From Salticus scenicus (Eukaryota; Arthropoda; Arachnida; Araneae; Salticidae), in assembly GCA_963930645.1 (NCBI GenBank), contig OZ005652.1:355318602-355382601 (forward strand): a DNA stretch of 64,000 nt, read 5' to 3'. The position numbers were made by a program, and so were the translations under genes. Below, piece by piece: positions 35,884 through 49,162 of the stretch (positions are counted from its first letter, which is position 1; the number at the start of each line of letters is the position of its first letter). Under the pieces are notes generated by a model, which saw only the letters and a program-made list of their open reading frames with translations, was not told where the DNA came from and made no database searches.

Positions 35884-38648
35884 CTACCACTTTACTGTCT
35901 TTGCCTAATTAATTTTTTTATGAGTAAGGGGAAAAAAGGATATATGGACAGAGAATGGATTTTTTTAGACTTTTCCCTGACTCTTCTGTGTTTCTTGGAG
36001 CAGTTCACATTAAACCTAGATTTCCTTGTGCCTTCAGATTTATCTCGTCAACTCACACGTCAGCTATTACTGGGAAAAGATCATGTCAAAGGCAAAATTC
36101 TTATTTAAAAAATTTTTGGTTTCTCCAAATTTATTATCATTATTATTATTATACTTCCGCTTGAGTAAATATTGGTTGCAAATAACTGCATATACTCATA
36201 AGCATTTAAATTTACTTTGAGAAATCTTATCAACTAGTGCGTGTGTTTTAGAATATATATATATATATATATAATTTATTCACTTTGTTCTTTTTTTGTT
36301 ACCAGCTTTTCGTACATTTTATTTCAAATATGATTAAGATAATTTGGTTGTTTAAATTAATTACTAAATTTTATCTTATAGGAAAATAGTTAAAAAACAA
36401 AAACCGAGAAATAGCTGGTAATTAGAATATATTAAGTGTGTTTACTTTTTTTTTCTTTTTTGCAGACAAAACGAAAAAAATATTCTCTACCGTAAAAATT
36501 AATTATAAAAAATCGGATATTGTTCAATGTAAATTTATAACGGTTTTCTCACAACTTACATTTTTGCTAATAAATATTGATGGCTAATAGAAACCTTAAA
36601 TATGACCTGAAATTACATAATATTTTTATTTTGTAAAAATATAATTTTAACATTAAATTTAATAAAACAAAATAAATAAATATTGTTTAAATCATAAAAA
36701 GCTAACATGTTGTTTATAGTGAATATTAAGAAAATTTAAAATTAATCAAATGCGCCTTATTCAGGGCAGCTAAATAAGATAGTATAAAATATTATTTAAA
36801 AAAAGAACTACTTTTTTCTATTTCAAAAAATACAAAATTTCTATGGCATTTTGCATGCATATAATTGAGAATAAAACTTACAAACTCGAAGCAACTGAAA
36901 CCAGAATTTTCTAGGTTTTATTCTTAAAGCTCATATGGCAAGAATGACAAAATATGTTTTAATTATAAATTAATTATGAATTTCAAACTACTTTAAAACG
37001 ACCTTGCACATCCCAATGCTTTACTGTTTTTAGAGTAGAGATTTATAAGGTTCTTTAAATTCCATGAATTCATTTCTGTCAGGCAAATAAATTTTTACAC
37101 TGCAACAAGCTTAACACAAAATTAAGTGCTTTAAGTTTTATCATGAGTTAATAAAATAAGTACTGTAGTTTATATGTTGAAATATAAGATCACGTCTGTT
37201 TTAACTTCATCTAGAGTATCACTTGTTTAACTAAATTCCATTTAACTCAAATATAAGAGTTTGGATATGAGATGAATTTTCAAAATTTGATTATAGTGCG
37301 CTGCAATTTTGTACTAGAATTTGCATGACGTTTTATTTATAACATATATATATATAATATATTTATTACTTTTTAAACAAGGCACGTTTTTAATTTTTGG
37401 TTATTTTTTAAATGCACTAACGGATGTTTTTTATATTTATGATTTATATAATACATTGTTAAAAAAAAAAAAAAAATAAGTTAATGCAACTAAAGTTTTG
37501 TAATTATTTACTAGTGATATTATTTTTAAGATAAAAATAAAGCTAATAAGAAAGTGAGTATAGTTTACTTATAACTTATTTTCCTAGATTTTTATACTAT
37601 CATCTGCAAGAAAAGAAATATATCAACATAATTTTCCCGCAATGAACAATGTGAAGTTTTGTAGTTATAATCAAGAAGATAATTCTATTGTGTAATATAT
37701 ATCTGTGTTTAAGAAATTTAGAATATCGGTTCGACTAAAACATTCTACGTCAATGAAAATACATATAGGTAAAGAAAACACTGTACAGAAATATGAAGTA
37801 TCAGGAATGGAATTTAAATAGCATATTTTAAATTATTTTGTATTAGATATCTTTCATTACACGTTATTACTGTTCTAAAAATAATTAATATATTTATTTA
37901 TTCATTTATTTATTTTTCGAATTGTGTTTTTAGTAGTATATATTATTTTTTATAGTACAGTATTTGCGATGAATTTGAACGTATTTAACGTTTTATAAAT
38001 GAAGGAACATGAGTGACATTAAAGAAATCGAAGTGATGAACTCTTAAAATTACCATGTTTAGACAAATAATATTTATAAATAAATATTTTTTCTTTTATA
38101 TCAAAATTGGAAAAAATTTGTAGAAAGATTGAAACAACTGATTGTAAATTAAGTGAACTTATTATAACAAATTTTTCAGTGAGGAAAAACATTGCTATGA
38201 GAAAAATTTCTTAATTTTCATTTAGATCAACACAATTTTTTTTTTACGACAAAGTATCTAAAACGCATTTTGATGAAAAGTAATTTTAATAAAACAATAA
38301 ATTCCTTCCTGTATCATTTTGATTATCGTTTTTTTGCTCAATATACTATGTTTCCACTTTTTAATATTTAGTTTCTTTCTAAAATATCATCATTTGTTTT
38401 GTTTTTTAATTAAGTTGTTGTAAACAAATTTTCAAATAAGACGTATGGAAAGTACATATTTTTAAATTAAAAAGTAGGTTGTATTCTTATTTTAGGTTCT
38501 AATTTATATATATTTTTTCTTTAACCTAAAGATGTTATAGCATTTTTAAACACTTTTTCTTCCTCGTAAAGATTTCAAAAATACCTTTTTAATTTCCTTT
38601 TTCGCTATGATCTTTTCTAAACATAACTTAGAAAGATAAATTAATATA

Positions 38649-38708
<60 letters not shown>

Positions 38709-39494
38709 AATTTTGCACTTAAAAAAATGGTCTGAAAAAAAAATAAAGCAAAAGCGCGATGAAGAAAATTTTAAATAGATATCGTTAATTTTTTTGTTAT
38801 TTTTGTTATTGTTATTATTTATTTTAATTTTTTTTATCACTAAATAAAGATAAATTAAAAAAAAAGAAAAAAAAAACTTTATTTTTTATGCTTCTTTTGA
38901 AAAAACAACAAAATAAAAATAAATAAAACGGACAGATATTATATATTAGTAGACTGCAAATAAATAATGATAATAATAATAAAACAACTTGAAATAAAAG
39001 CAAAATTTTTGATTTATCATTATGGCTTCAGTAGTAATCAGTTCTATCATATCCCCCCGCCGCAAATAATAGCTAAATAAATCTGAATGGGGCAGAAGTG
39101 ATAGTGACAATTATCACAAAATTAAGAAAATTCTTTTTGAGTACATTGTAGCTTAAACTTATTAAAAGTGCAATATAATATTTTGACGCAAACTTAAGGA
39201 GATATGTGACAACAAATTCATAACTGATTATTAAAAAAAAAAAGTATATTTAAGTAGTGGACAACAGTGAAAAGTAATAAAAATACTTTACATTTTCATA
39301 AGTTTTTTCAACTTGAAATTACAAGTGAAATAATAATAATAATAATAATAAAACTTTGTAATTTTTTTTTTTTTTTTTTTTTTACATCAGTCCCGATAAC
39401 TGTCTTTAATAAATACATTGTTTAATATATACATATATTTATATATAAGGCGCAAAATGACGTATTGATGTTTTATACGACGAAACAGTACTGA

Positions 39495-39533
<39 letters not shown>

Positions 39534-39850
39534 GGATTAGCACAGTCTTTATTTTTGGCACAAGTGAAATTTTATAGCAATAAGTGTCAAAAAATAAGCT
39601 TATGATTTTAAGTAAAATTTTATTACATAAGTATTGTAATGGCAGTATCTTTACAAAAGGGCGGGTCTGTATGAACACTTTTAAATACCTTGGATTACGA
39701 CTTTCGTTGTGATGGTAGTTTTATTCGCTTTAACCCGCACTAAGACAGGAATTTAAAAATTCCCTCACTTTTTCCCTGTAGCTGACGTTTGCAAGCATAA
39801 CTCAATTATTCCAGATTATAGTCCAGGCAACGAAGGCCAAAATTTGACGA
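35884..39850. other. Long AT-rich stretch, no supported gene
   Basis: 35920-36220 has three overlapping plus-strand frames of 62-69 codons with no recognised motif. (TA)n at 38642-38705, TAA at 38970-38985 and 39331-39350, T run 39363-39383 and A run 39499-39530. 39680-39850 is slightly richer and leads into the palindromic array. Confidence 0.45.
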
Positions 39851-39865
39851 ATAGAGGAAAAAAAT

Positions 39866-41570
39866 CGTGTAGTTTTGAAATTTTACATACTCATAGCCGA
39901 GAGGGTCCTGAACAACATACTAAAAGTCCCCGCCCGTGGGGGGTGAGCGGGGGGCAGGGGGAGCAATTAAGGGGGGCAATTTTCAGTTTTTATTCAATAT
40001 CTTAAAAACTATCGCATTTAGAGAAAAAATGTCAATTACAAAATTGATCTACGTAAAATTTCCTACAAAAATGTATATTACATTTTGTTTGTACGATCAT
40101 TAGTTTAGAAGATATAGGGAGAATGAAATAACACATTTTCTTGAAAAATTCTTTTTTGCAATAGTAAAATCAACTAAAGTGTGCAATTAAAAGGGTTCTT
40201 GTCAAATATTTTCTAATGTAAAAAACAAATATATACATAGGGAATATGCAAGGATAATACAGCATGTTTTGTAAGTTTTAAATAATTTTAAGGCTAGTAG
40301 GCGCAAGTGGCGGTTTGAGTAAAAATCTGGATAAGTCCAGTCAAAATAGGAAAAATAGAAAAAAAAAAAAAAAATCGTGCAGTTTTGAAGTTTTGCACAC
40401 TCATAGCCGAGAGGGTCCTGAACAACATACTAAAAGTCCCTGCCCGTGGGGGTGAGCGGGGGGGCAGGGGAGCATTTAAGGGGGGCAATTTTCAGTTTTT
40501 ATTACATATCTTAAAAACTATCGCATTTAGAGAAAAAATGTCAATTACAAAATTAATCTACGCAAACTTTCCTACAAAAATGTATAGTACATTTTGTTTG
40601 TACGATCATTAGTTTAGAAGATATAGGGAGAATGAAATAACACATTTTCTTGAAAAATTCTTTTTTGCAATAGTAAAATCAACTAAAGTGTGCAATTAAA
40701 AGGGTTCTTGTCAAATATTTTCTAATGTAAAAAACAAATATATACATAGGGAATATGCAAGGATAATACAGCATGTTTTGTAAGTTTTAAATAATTTTAA
40801 GGCTAGTAGGCGCAAGTGGCGGTTTGAGTAAAAATCTGGATAAGTCCAGTCAAAATAGGAAAAATAGAAAAAAAAAAAAAATCGTGCAGTTTTGAAGTTT
40901 TGCACACTCATAGCCGAGAGGGTCCTGAACAACATACTAAAAGTCCCTGCCCGTGGGGGTGAGCGGGGGGGGCAGGGGAGCATTTAAGGGGGGCAATTTT
41001 CAGTTTTTATTACATATCTTAAAAACTATCGCATTTAGAGAAAAAATGTCAATTACAAAATTAATCTACGCAAACTTTCCTACAAAAATGTATATTACAT
41101 TTTGTTTGTACGATCATTAGTTTAGAAGATATAGGGAGATGAAATAACACATTTTCTTGAAAAATTCTTTTTTTGCAATAGTAAAATCAACTAAAGTGTG
41201 CAATTAAAAGGGTTCTTGTCAAATATTTTATAATGTAAAAAACAAATATATACATAGGGAATATGCAAGGATAATACAGCATGTTTTGTAAGTTTTAAAT
41301 AATTTTAAGGCTAGTAGGCGCAAGTGGCAGTTTGAGTAAAAATCTAGATAACGAAGACCCAAAACCGATCAACATTAAAAAAAAAAAATCGTTTAGCTTA
41401 GAAATTGAGCACAGTTAAAAAGTTAAGTGCCCTGAATAACATACTAAAAGTCCCTAACCATGGGGGGGGGGCATTTAAAGGGGGCACATTTCAGTTTTTA
41501 TTAAGTATCTTGAAAACTATCGCATGTAGAGAAAAAAAAGTCTCAAAGATATAAGATTTTTTTTAATGTT
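39866..41570 (+). repeat. Left arm of the palindrome, three full units and one partial
   Basis: Units 2 (40376) and 3 (40883) are almost identical, indicating a recent tandem duplication or conversion. Unit 4 (41389) is cut off after about 170 bp at the centre. Linkers after units 1 and 2 read AAGTCCAGTCAAAATAGG; the linker before unit 4 reads ACGAAGACCCAAAACCGATC. Confidence 0.85.
39936..39978 (+). repeat. G-rich tract able to form a G-quadruplex
   Basis: Four runs of at least five G separated by TGAGC, CA and AGCAATTAA. Equivalent tracts recur in units 2 and 3 (about 40446-40488 and 40953-40995), and as C-rich tracts in the inverted units near 42450-42485 and 42945-42990. Confidence 0.6.
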
Positions 41571-43092
41571 GATCAGTTTTGGGTCTTCGTTATCTGGATT
41601 TTTACCAAAACACCACTTGCGCCTACTAACCTTAAAATTATTTAAAACGTACAAAACATGCTGTATTATCCTTACATATTCCCTATGCATATATTTGTTT
41701 TGTACATTAGAAAATATTTTATCAGAACCCTTTTAATTCCACAATTTAGTTGATTTTACTATTGCAAAAAAAAAAAAAAAAAAAAAAAAAAGAATTTTTC
41801 AAGAAAATGTGTTATTTTGTTCCCATATATCTTCTAAACTACTGATCATACAAACAAAATAGAATATACAATTTTTTTAGGAAATTTCACGTAGATTAAT
41901 TTTGCAATTGAGATTTTTTTTTCTCTAAATGTACTTAATAAAAACTGAAATGTGCCCCCTTTAAATGCCTCCCCCCCATTGTTAGGGACTTTTAGTATGT
42001 TATTCAGAGCACTTAACTTTATAACTGTGCTCAATTTCTAAGTTACACGATTTTTTTTTTTTTTTAATGTTGATCGGTTTTGGGTCTTCGTTATCTAGAT
42101 TTTTACTCAAATCGCCACTTGCGCCTGCTAGCCTTAAAATTATTTAAAACTTACAAAACATGCTGTATTATCCTTGCATATTCCCTATGTATATATTTGT
42201 TTTTTACATTAGAAAATATCTGACAAGAACCCTTTTAATTGCACACTTTAGTTGATTTTACTATTGCAAAAAAGAATTTTTCAAGAAAATGTGTTATTTC
42301 ATCTCCCTATATCTTCTAAACTAATGATCGTAAAAACAAAATGTAATATACATTTTTGTAGGAAATTTTACGTAGATTAATTTTGTAATTGACATTTTTT
42401 CTCTAAATGCGATAGTTTTTAAGATATGTAATAAAAACTGAAAATTGCCCCCCCTTAAATGTCCCCCGCTCACCCCCCACGGGCGGGGACTTTTAGTATG
42501 TTGTTCAGGACCCTCTCGGCTATGAGTGTGCAAAACTTTAAAACTACACGATTTTTTTTTTTTCTATTTTTCCTATTTTGTCTGGACTTATCCAGATTTT
42601 TATTCAAACCGCCACTTGCGCCTACTAGCCTTAAAATTATTTAAAACTTACAAAACATGCTGTATTATCCTCGCATATTCCCTATGTATATATTTGTTTT
42701 TTACATTAGAAAATATTTGACAAGAACCCTTTTAATTGCACACTTTAGTTGATTTTACTATTGCAAAAAAGAATTTTTCAAGAAAATGTGTTATTTCATC
42801 TCCCTATATCTTCTAAACTAATGATCGTACAAACAAAATGTAATATACATTTTTGTAGGAAATGTTACGTAGATCAATTTTGTGATTGACATTTTTTCTC
42901 TAAATGCGATAGTTTTTAAGATATTGAATAAAAACTGAAAATTGCCCCCCCTTAATTGCCCCCCCTGCCCCCCGCTCACCTCCCACGGGCGGGGACTTTT
43001 AGTATGTTGTTCAGAAGCCCCTCGGCTATGAGTATGCAAAATTTCAAAACTACACGATTTTTTTCTTCTATTTTTCCTATTTTGACTGGACT
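41571..43092 (-). repeat. Right arm of the palindrome, three inverted units
   Basis: Linkers read GATCAGTTTTGGGTCTTCG at the centre, GATCGGTTTTGGGTCTTCG after the first inverted unit, then the reverse of the AAGTCCAG-type linker. The outermost unit breaks off at TTTTGACTGGACTA (43093), where unrelated sequence begins. Confidence 0.85.
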
Positions 43093-43633
43093 ATTACTTC
43101 ACGGTGATGTTAATTCTCATGGTGCCACTAGACATTTGGTTGTCCCTTAAATGCTGGGGAAATTTGTTTTCGTTTTTGCTCTTTCTTTTCTTTTCTTTTT
43201 TTTTTCTTTTTTTTTTTTTTTTTTTTTAATATATATATATTACTTAATTTCACGTCATTCCCCCCAAGTGTTAACATTGTCCCTGAGACCTGTTGTTATT
43301 CTAAAAGGTGTTTAGGGTCTAACAGAAAAATAATTAGAGGGTATGCGTATCGGATTTTAAAAAAGAAAAAAAGAAAAGAAAAAAGAAAATTTCTCCCATT
43401 TATGGGACACCCTACTAAACATGAGTGTAAAAATTTAGATTTTAGAAATTTCGATTTCGAACGGGAAGGAAAAAGTAAAACTAATTTGTTTTGGGAAGGG
43501 GAAATTTTGAAAAAGAACAGATAATCGAGTTCCTCTCTGTGCTTATAAAAAATAGCACAATGAGGATGGAAGTGGTTAAATATTTACAAAACAGAGAATC
43601 TTTCGAAAAGAAAATTCTCATTTTTATTTTTAA

Positions 43634-43666
<33 letters not shown>

Positions 43667-44392
43667 CTGTTAGGTTATGAGGAAGAAATTCGTAAGCACC
43701 TTTTTTGTACTAAATTTGTTTTGTGGCATCTATGGGACTTGTTGTGACGCATTTTGTTGTACGGACTGGTAGTAACCAACCAACAACGACTGTGACGAGA
43801 TTTAGCAAAATTACTTCCTCCCAATCGTAGGGTGTAAAATATGCTTTTAAATGTAACTCCCAACTATTTAAAGAAGTCAATTTTTGTTCTATGTGTTGGT
43901 TAATGTACTTAACATGTACGGTAAAATAGTTAGTGATATTCACCACTCATATATTGGCTTTGAGGATACTAAGCTAGAATCATTATTTTTCAAGCATAAT
44001 TCTCCTTCAAATTATCTAAGTTTGAAAATTATTTTTATGTATTAGGCTAACCTAAAACAAAGTTTTTTCCGATTTAAATGAAATATTTTTTTCAATGTTT
44101 ATATTTGCATTTTTTTTATATTAATAAGTTATATGGAAATTTTATTAATTATTTAAATTTCGTGAACAACGGAAACGGCAAAGACTGCTAGTTTTTATTT
44201 ATTTATTTATTTTATAATTATTATTAGAATGACTGTTATTAAATAGTGATAATTTCATAAATCATTGCAATAAAAAATAACAGAAATATTTGCAAGCATT
44301 AAAGATAAAATTTATATCTCGAATTCCCTTTCTTCTCTTAAAATTGATGGTTCAGTATTCTAAATATATATATTTATATATAAGATTTGTTT

Positions 44393-44453
<61 letters not shown>

Positions 44454-45747
44454 ATTTCTAAGTTCAGATAAATCTTCATCAATTTTATTGATGTATATTT
44501 CAATTACGATTTGTGAAGACAATTTTTATCATTTTCTTACAAACCAATCTAAAATATCCAATACTGCCCAAATTAATCATTCTCTAAATTAAAAAGTAAT
44601 GTCCAATGTATTTGTCAATGTTGATTTTGAGATATATTTATTAATATGGCTTTTGTTCTCAATATTTTTATCAATACGTCTAATGTTTGCTTTTTCCCTT
44701 ATCGATAAAGAAAGTAAAAGAATAAAACTTAAAACGATGGTTTAAAAAATAATTATGTAAATTAAAATAATATCACAGTGAAACTTGAAAGATCTTTTTT
44801 CATGAGAGTTTACTATATTTTTGCTTAATTTTTAATATAAATGATTATTTGGAATTGTATTATTATATTTAGGATTTATTTTAAAGAACATTTTATTTAT
44901 TTTTGTTTCAATTTTGTTTTTTTAAATTTGTTTCTATTTATTTTATTCCCCTTAAACTTATCTTAGAGTCCACTTTTTAACAGCGTGTTCGATTTATAGA
45001 ATACGAAGAAAAAAATATATTTAAAATTTGTAAACTAAACCTTCATGCTGTAATATTTCTACAATAATATGTTTAAAAAAAGATATAAAATAAATAAAGG
45101 ACGAAACAGAGTGTTAATTAGTGTAAATAAAATAAGTAGTGCTAGTAAAGCTGTCAAATTACATTATATAAACTTTTATGTTATTAAAATATAACATCAT
45201 GTGTATCTAAATGTTATTTGGGTGCATGAATGATTTTTTTTTTCTTTAGATATTATAAACTAGTGGAATAAATCTTTTCTGCTAATAAGAACGGAAAGTA
45301 AAGGAAAAAAAAAAAAAACAGTGAAATATTCAAAATATTATATGTGGTTCTTCTTGGTGTTTTTATGCGATATACTGCAATGTATGTTAATAATATATAC
45401 AAATGCACATATAAATATACCATAGGTGTCAACATATAGGTCTAGAGATAAAAAAAGGCAAAAAAAGTTGAGGGAGAAGGAATTACAAAATTAATCAAAA
45501 ATAAATAGCAGTCGCATTTGCTTGGACTCCTACATGCTTCTGAATTAAGTAGAGATTTTAGAAATAGTAGCTAATTTTTCTTTTAAGAGTTTTTTTTTTT
45601 TTTTTTTTTTTTTTTCCGCGTTTACTTAAAATGATCGTTACATGTATGGATAATGTTATAATACAGTTAATGTATTATAATTTACCTACTATAAAGTCAA
45701 ATATGTATATATATATATTTTTTTTTTTTAGAACATGCGCCATTTGC

Positions 45748-45778
<31 letters not shown>

Positions 45779-45925
45779 GCCTCCACTTGACGTTTCGAAC
45801 ATTAAGTAATTAATGGTCGAATAAATAACTTAAAGTAAGAGGAATTATTAAATGCGCAAAAAAGAGTATTATAATAGGGTGTAGTACGAGTACATTTCTT
45901 CATACAGCATGTTGTTTAATATAAC
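43093..45925. other. AT-rich stretch, no supported gene
   Basis: T runs at 43197-43227, 43637-43666 and 45589-45616, and compound (TA)n(TG)n at 44396-44453. Around 43680-43870 the sequence is more complex (GTAACCAACCAACAACGACTG), with overlapping minus-strand frames of 62 and 78 codons, neither recognised. (TA)n-derived frames at 44290-44592 are artefacts. Confidence 0.4.
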
Positions 45926-45929
45926 GCTT

Positions 45930-46150
45930 CTGTGCTTTAAATAATTTGAGCTCATAGATCATAATGATAAATTTTCGTTCTGTCCCTGTAAAAATATATA
46001 AGATCTATAAGTACTAGACTCTCCAAAATCTACAAAATTCGTACGATGGTTAACTACAATATTCATATAATTTTTCAGATGAATCAGAGGAGGCATTTAG
46101 ACGTTATTGCATTTTAAAGAATTTAAGCTCATAAGCCCCAATAACAAAGC

Positions 46151-46223
<73 letters not shown>

Positions 46224-47500
46224 CTGTGTGTGTGTGTCTGTAAATAAACTAAAAGAATGAAATTCACCAAAATCTAAATGGTGTCTGCGATTTTGACCTG
46301 TAACATGTGTGTAGTTTTTAAGTTTATTCAAGTAAGGAGTTTACACGCAATCGCACTTTAAATAATTTGATCCCATAGAACCCAGCTAAAAAATTGTCTT
46401 CAAAAAAAATATTAAAAAAAATAAGAAAAACTGCAAAAAACTGCAGATAATCTGATGGTATTTGGAACAATAAAAAGTTTAAGGGGAAAAAAAAAAATAC
46501 CTGCATATTTTTGGCTTTAAAACTGCAGTTTTCTGCAGACTTTTTTATTCTTGTTTCAAAGACCTTCAGATTAACGTCTTTATTATTTATTTATTTATTT
46601 ATTTATTTGCAGTTTTTCCGCATGTTTTTTCTTTCTTTTTTTATTGGAGCATAAAGATAAATATTTTTTTTAAATATTTTGTTATGTCCCTGTAAAAACC
46701 TAAAAGTACTAGATTCACCAGAATGTTTATGTTTCATGCGACGATGCCCTACAGTATGTATATAAATTTTCAGCATAATCAGATAAGACATTTAGACACT
46801 AATGATTTCAGTCCATAGGCCATAATGATAAAGTTTGCTTTGTTGTGTCGCTGTAAAAAATTGTAAGTACTAGATTCACCAAGAGCTATACATTTCGAGC
46901 AACGGTGACTTTTAACACGTACATGAATTTTCAGGCATTCAGACGCTATCTCCCTTCGTATAATTGAAGCCCGTCGGCCATAATGATAAAGAAATTTCCG
47001 CTGTGTCCCTGTAAAAAACTATGCGTGATAGATTCACAAAAAAATATGCACTTGTTGTAAAAATGACCTATAGCATGTGTGTAAATTTTCAACTCAATTG
47101 AAAAGAGCGTTTAGACACTATCGCATATTAAACAATTTTGACCCATATAAACCATAATCACAAAGAATTATTATTTGTGTCCCTGTATAAAAAACATAAA
47201 CGATAGATACATCAAAAATTATACAGTTCGTGTGACGGTGACTCATAACATGCGTATATTTCATCTGAAAGGAATAAGACGTTTAAACACTATTGCAATT
47301 TACAAAATTTGGGCCCAAAGACCATTATGATAAAGAATTTTTCTTTGTATCCCTGTAAAAAAACTGTAAGTGCTAGATTCACCAAAATCAATAACATGCA
47401 TGTTATTGGGACCTATAATATACGTACCAAGTTTCAGCTCATTTGAACAAAACGTTTAGACACTATCGAAATCTCTCACATACATATACACATATATCAT
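45930..47500 (+). repeat. Tandem array of about 160-175 bp units
   Basis: Each unit carries, in order, AATTTGAGCCCATAGACCAT-like, AATGATAAAG, TGTCCCTGTAAAAA, CTAGATTCACCAAAATC, a GTGACCTATAACATGTGTG-like stretch and TTTAGACACTATCGCA-like sequence. The CCCTGTAAAAA landmark falls near 45985, 46686, 46848, 47006, 47180 and 47350; a diverged one lies near 46230. Poly(T)(GT)n (46154-46230) and a small inverted repeat (46420-46622) interrupt the array. Roughly eight units, moderately diverged. Confidence 0.8.
46420..46622. repeat. Inverted repeat nested in the tandem array
   Basis: GAAAAACTGCAAAAAACTGC and AATCTGATGGTATTTGGAAC at left are mirrored by CAAAGACCTTCAGATT and TGCAGTTTTTC at right; CTGCAG palindromes and ATTT repeats lie between. 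A related fragment is at 14301-14440. Confidence 0.55.
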
Positions 47501-47625
47501 CGTAAAAATAGTAAATAAGAATTCAGATAACTTCAAAACGTGTAGAAGCATCAAAATCTCAAACTCTGATTTTTGACATGATTGCAGTACTTCCCTCACT
47601 ATAGTGACCGAAAAGTAAAAATAAG
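47501..47625 (+). repeat. Tail of the tandem array, shared with the dispersed family
   Basis: AACTTCAAAACGTGTAGAAG, then CATCAAAATCTCAAACTCTG and a GAAAAGTAAAAATAAG ending, the same order as in copies at 26.4, 30.8 and 51.3 kb. This ties the dispersed copies to the array. Confidence 0.6.
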
Positions 47626-47819
47626 AAAAAATCATTTAATAAATTTATTTTTATTTTCAGCAAAATGTAAAATTCAAAATGCTATTTTGCAAAAACTCAA
47701 TTAAGTTCTATTTTTTCCAAATCCCGTTCAATTTTTTGAATTAGTACCTGTTAACGGATAAATATACTGTTTTACGTTTACAATATATATAAAATGCGGT
47801 ATTCGTGATTTTCTTTCTT

Positions 47820-47854
<35 letters not shown>

Positions 47855-48871
47855 GACAATCTTTTTAATTATTATTTGGTTTTTAATTTGACACCCCCAA
47901 GTTTTTATTTATTTATTTTTTTAAGCTAATATTTCCAACTGGTGTTTATAAATTGAAATATATTAGACTTGTTCAACAAAATATGCAATCAAACAATAAT
48001 TTTAATTACTTTTAATATATTTTTCACTCGTGTAAAATCTTTAAATTGCATTTAATCAGCTTGTATCTTTTCATGAGTTCGTGATCTTTAAAGTGCTTGA
48101 TCTCCTACAGATATTAAGAATGAGACTTAATATATTTTGTATCGTTTAATAGGCCCTACTTAAAAGAATTAGCGATGGCTTTTAAAATTTATTATTTAGT
48201 TTTTGAGAAAAAAAAAATAAATTGCACGTCTACGTAAAATATTGCAAAATATTATGATTTGTGTTATATTTTTGTTTATTTCTTTTCAAGATATTGCAAA
48301 ATCTTTTCTCAATTCTTTGAAGTAAGTTCTATTAAACATCCCCAAAAATATGTAATCCTCTCTTAAGTATCTGCAGAATATTTAGCATTTTGAAGATCAT
48401 AAATTCATGAGAAAATGCAAACAGAGAATATGGAATTTAAGGATTTCAAATCTGTAAAATATATATGAGAAAAGTGTTGTTGCCTAAATACATATTTTAT
48501 TAAACAGACTTATTATAGTTCAATTTATAAATATTAAATAGAAATATATGCTTTTATATGAAACATTCTGTTGCGCTAAATTCATGGTGCCGAGACCACT
48601 TATGGCTACACTTTGATTTTACATCTTTAATATAACCATGGATTAAGTGTTTTCAAAAATTAAAAATTGTTTTAAAAGTCGCAATTCTCCAGGAAAATTA
48701 ATCTGGTTGGTCCATAATCACTAGTCCATAATATACTTAAGAAATTATTCTTTTTCGTGTGTTTTTGTATTATTAGCATGTCTAATGTATGCAAAAAAAT
48801 TTCAGTGTCGTGTCGCATAATTAAACTCTCGATATTTAACATGCGGGTTTGTTTCATCTTCTAAAAGCGAA

Positions 48872-48914
<43 letters not shown>

Positions 48915-49160
48915 TTGTTAACAAAAATAAAAATTGTTTATTACTTCGATTTGTTTGTCGCTATTCTTCAGTCTGTCTGCCCTTTTACCAATTCCTGCAA
49001 ATATTTTCAGAATTTTTTCAAACTGGTAAATATTAAAGTCCACTATGGTTTTATATATATATATATATATATATAATAAATTTAGGTAGTAGTAAGTATA
49101 ACATTTATAATTAATATAAAATATTTCACGCATTAAGGAGTGTCACTGGAAATTCCTGGA
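47626..49160. other. AT-rich spacer
   Basis: T run 47821-47850 and (TA)n at 48871-48899 and 49053-49075. No gene or element ends recognised. Confidence 0.4.
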
Positions 49161-49162
49161 AT

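Larger units (their letters stand above)
39850..43092. repeat. Palindromic array of about 505-bp units
   Basis: Unit starts (TCGTG(C/T)AGTTTTGAA...) occur at about 39866, 40376, 40883 and, in variant form, 41389, giving periods of 510, 507 and 506 bp. After a centre near 41565 the same unit continues in reverse orientation; its CCACTTGCGCC landmark falls at 41613, 42115 and 42612. Units contain a G-rich tract, CATTTAGAGAAAAAATGTC and CTAGTAGGCGCAAGTGGCGG. Variants and linkers are mirrored around the centre. Many 60-90 codon frames inside are simply the unit read in other frames. The family is not recognised. Confidence 0.9.

Noticed and set aside
35920..36220. Three overlapping frames of 62-69 codons
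   Set aside because: No motif recognised and the three frames are mutually exclusive, as expected by chance.
40294..43150. Many 60-90 codon frames with Pro/Gly-rich starts on both strands
   Set aside because: They are the same repeat unit of the palindromic array read in several frames, driven by its C/G-rich tract.
43780..43800. GTAACCAACCAACAACG as a third SINE tail
   Set aside because: The sequence before it does not align with the two SINE copies; the CAACC match alone is too short.
46104..46331. 75-codon minus-strand frame with His-Thr and Lys runs
   Set aside because: Translation of a poly(T)(GT)n tract in the tandem array.
45930..47500. CRISPR-like array of regularly spaced repeats
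   Set aside because: The whole unit is repeated, with no unique spacers, and the genome is clearly animal.
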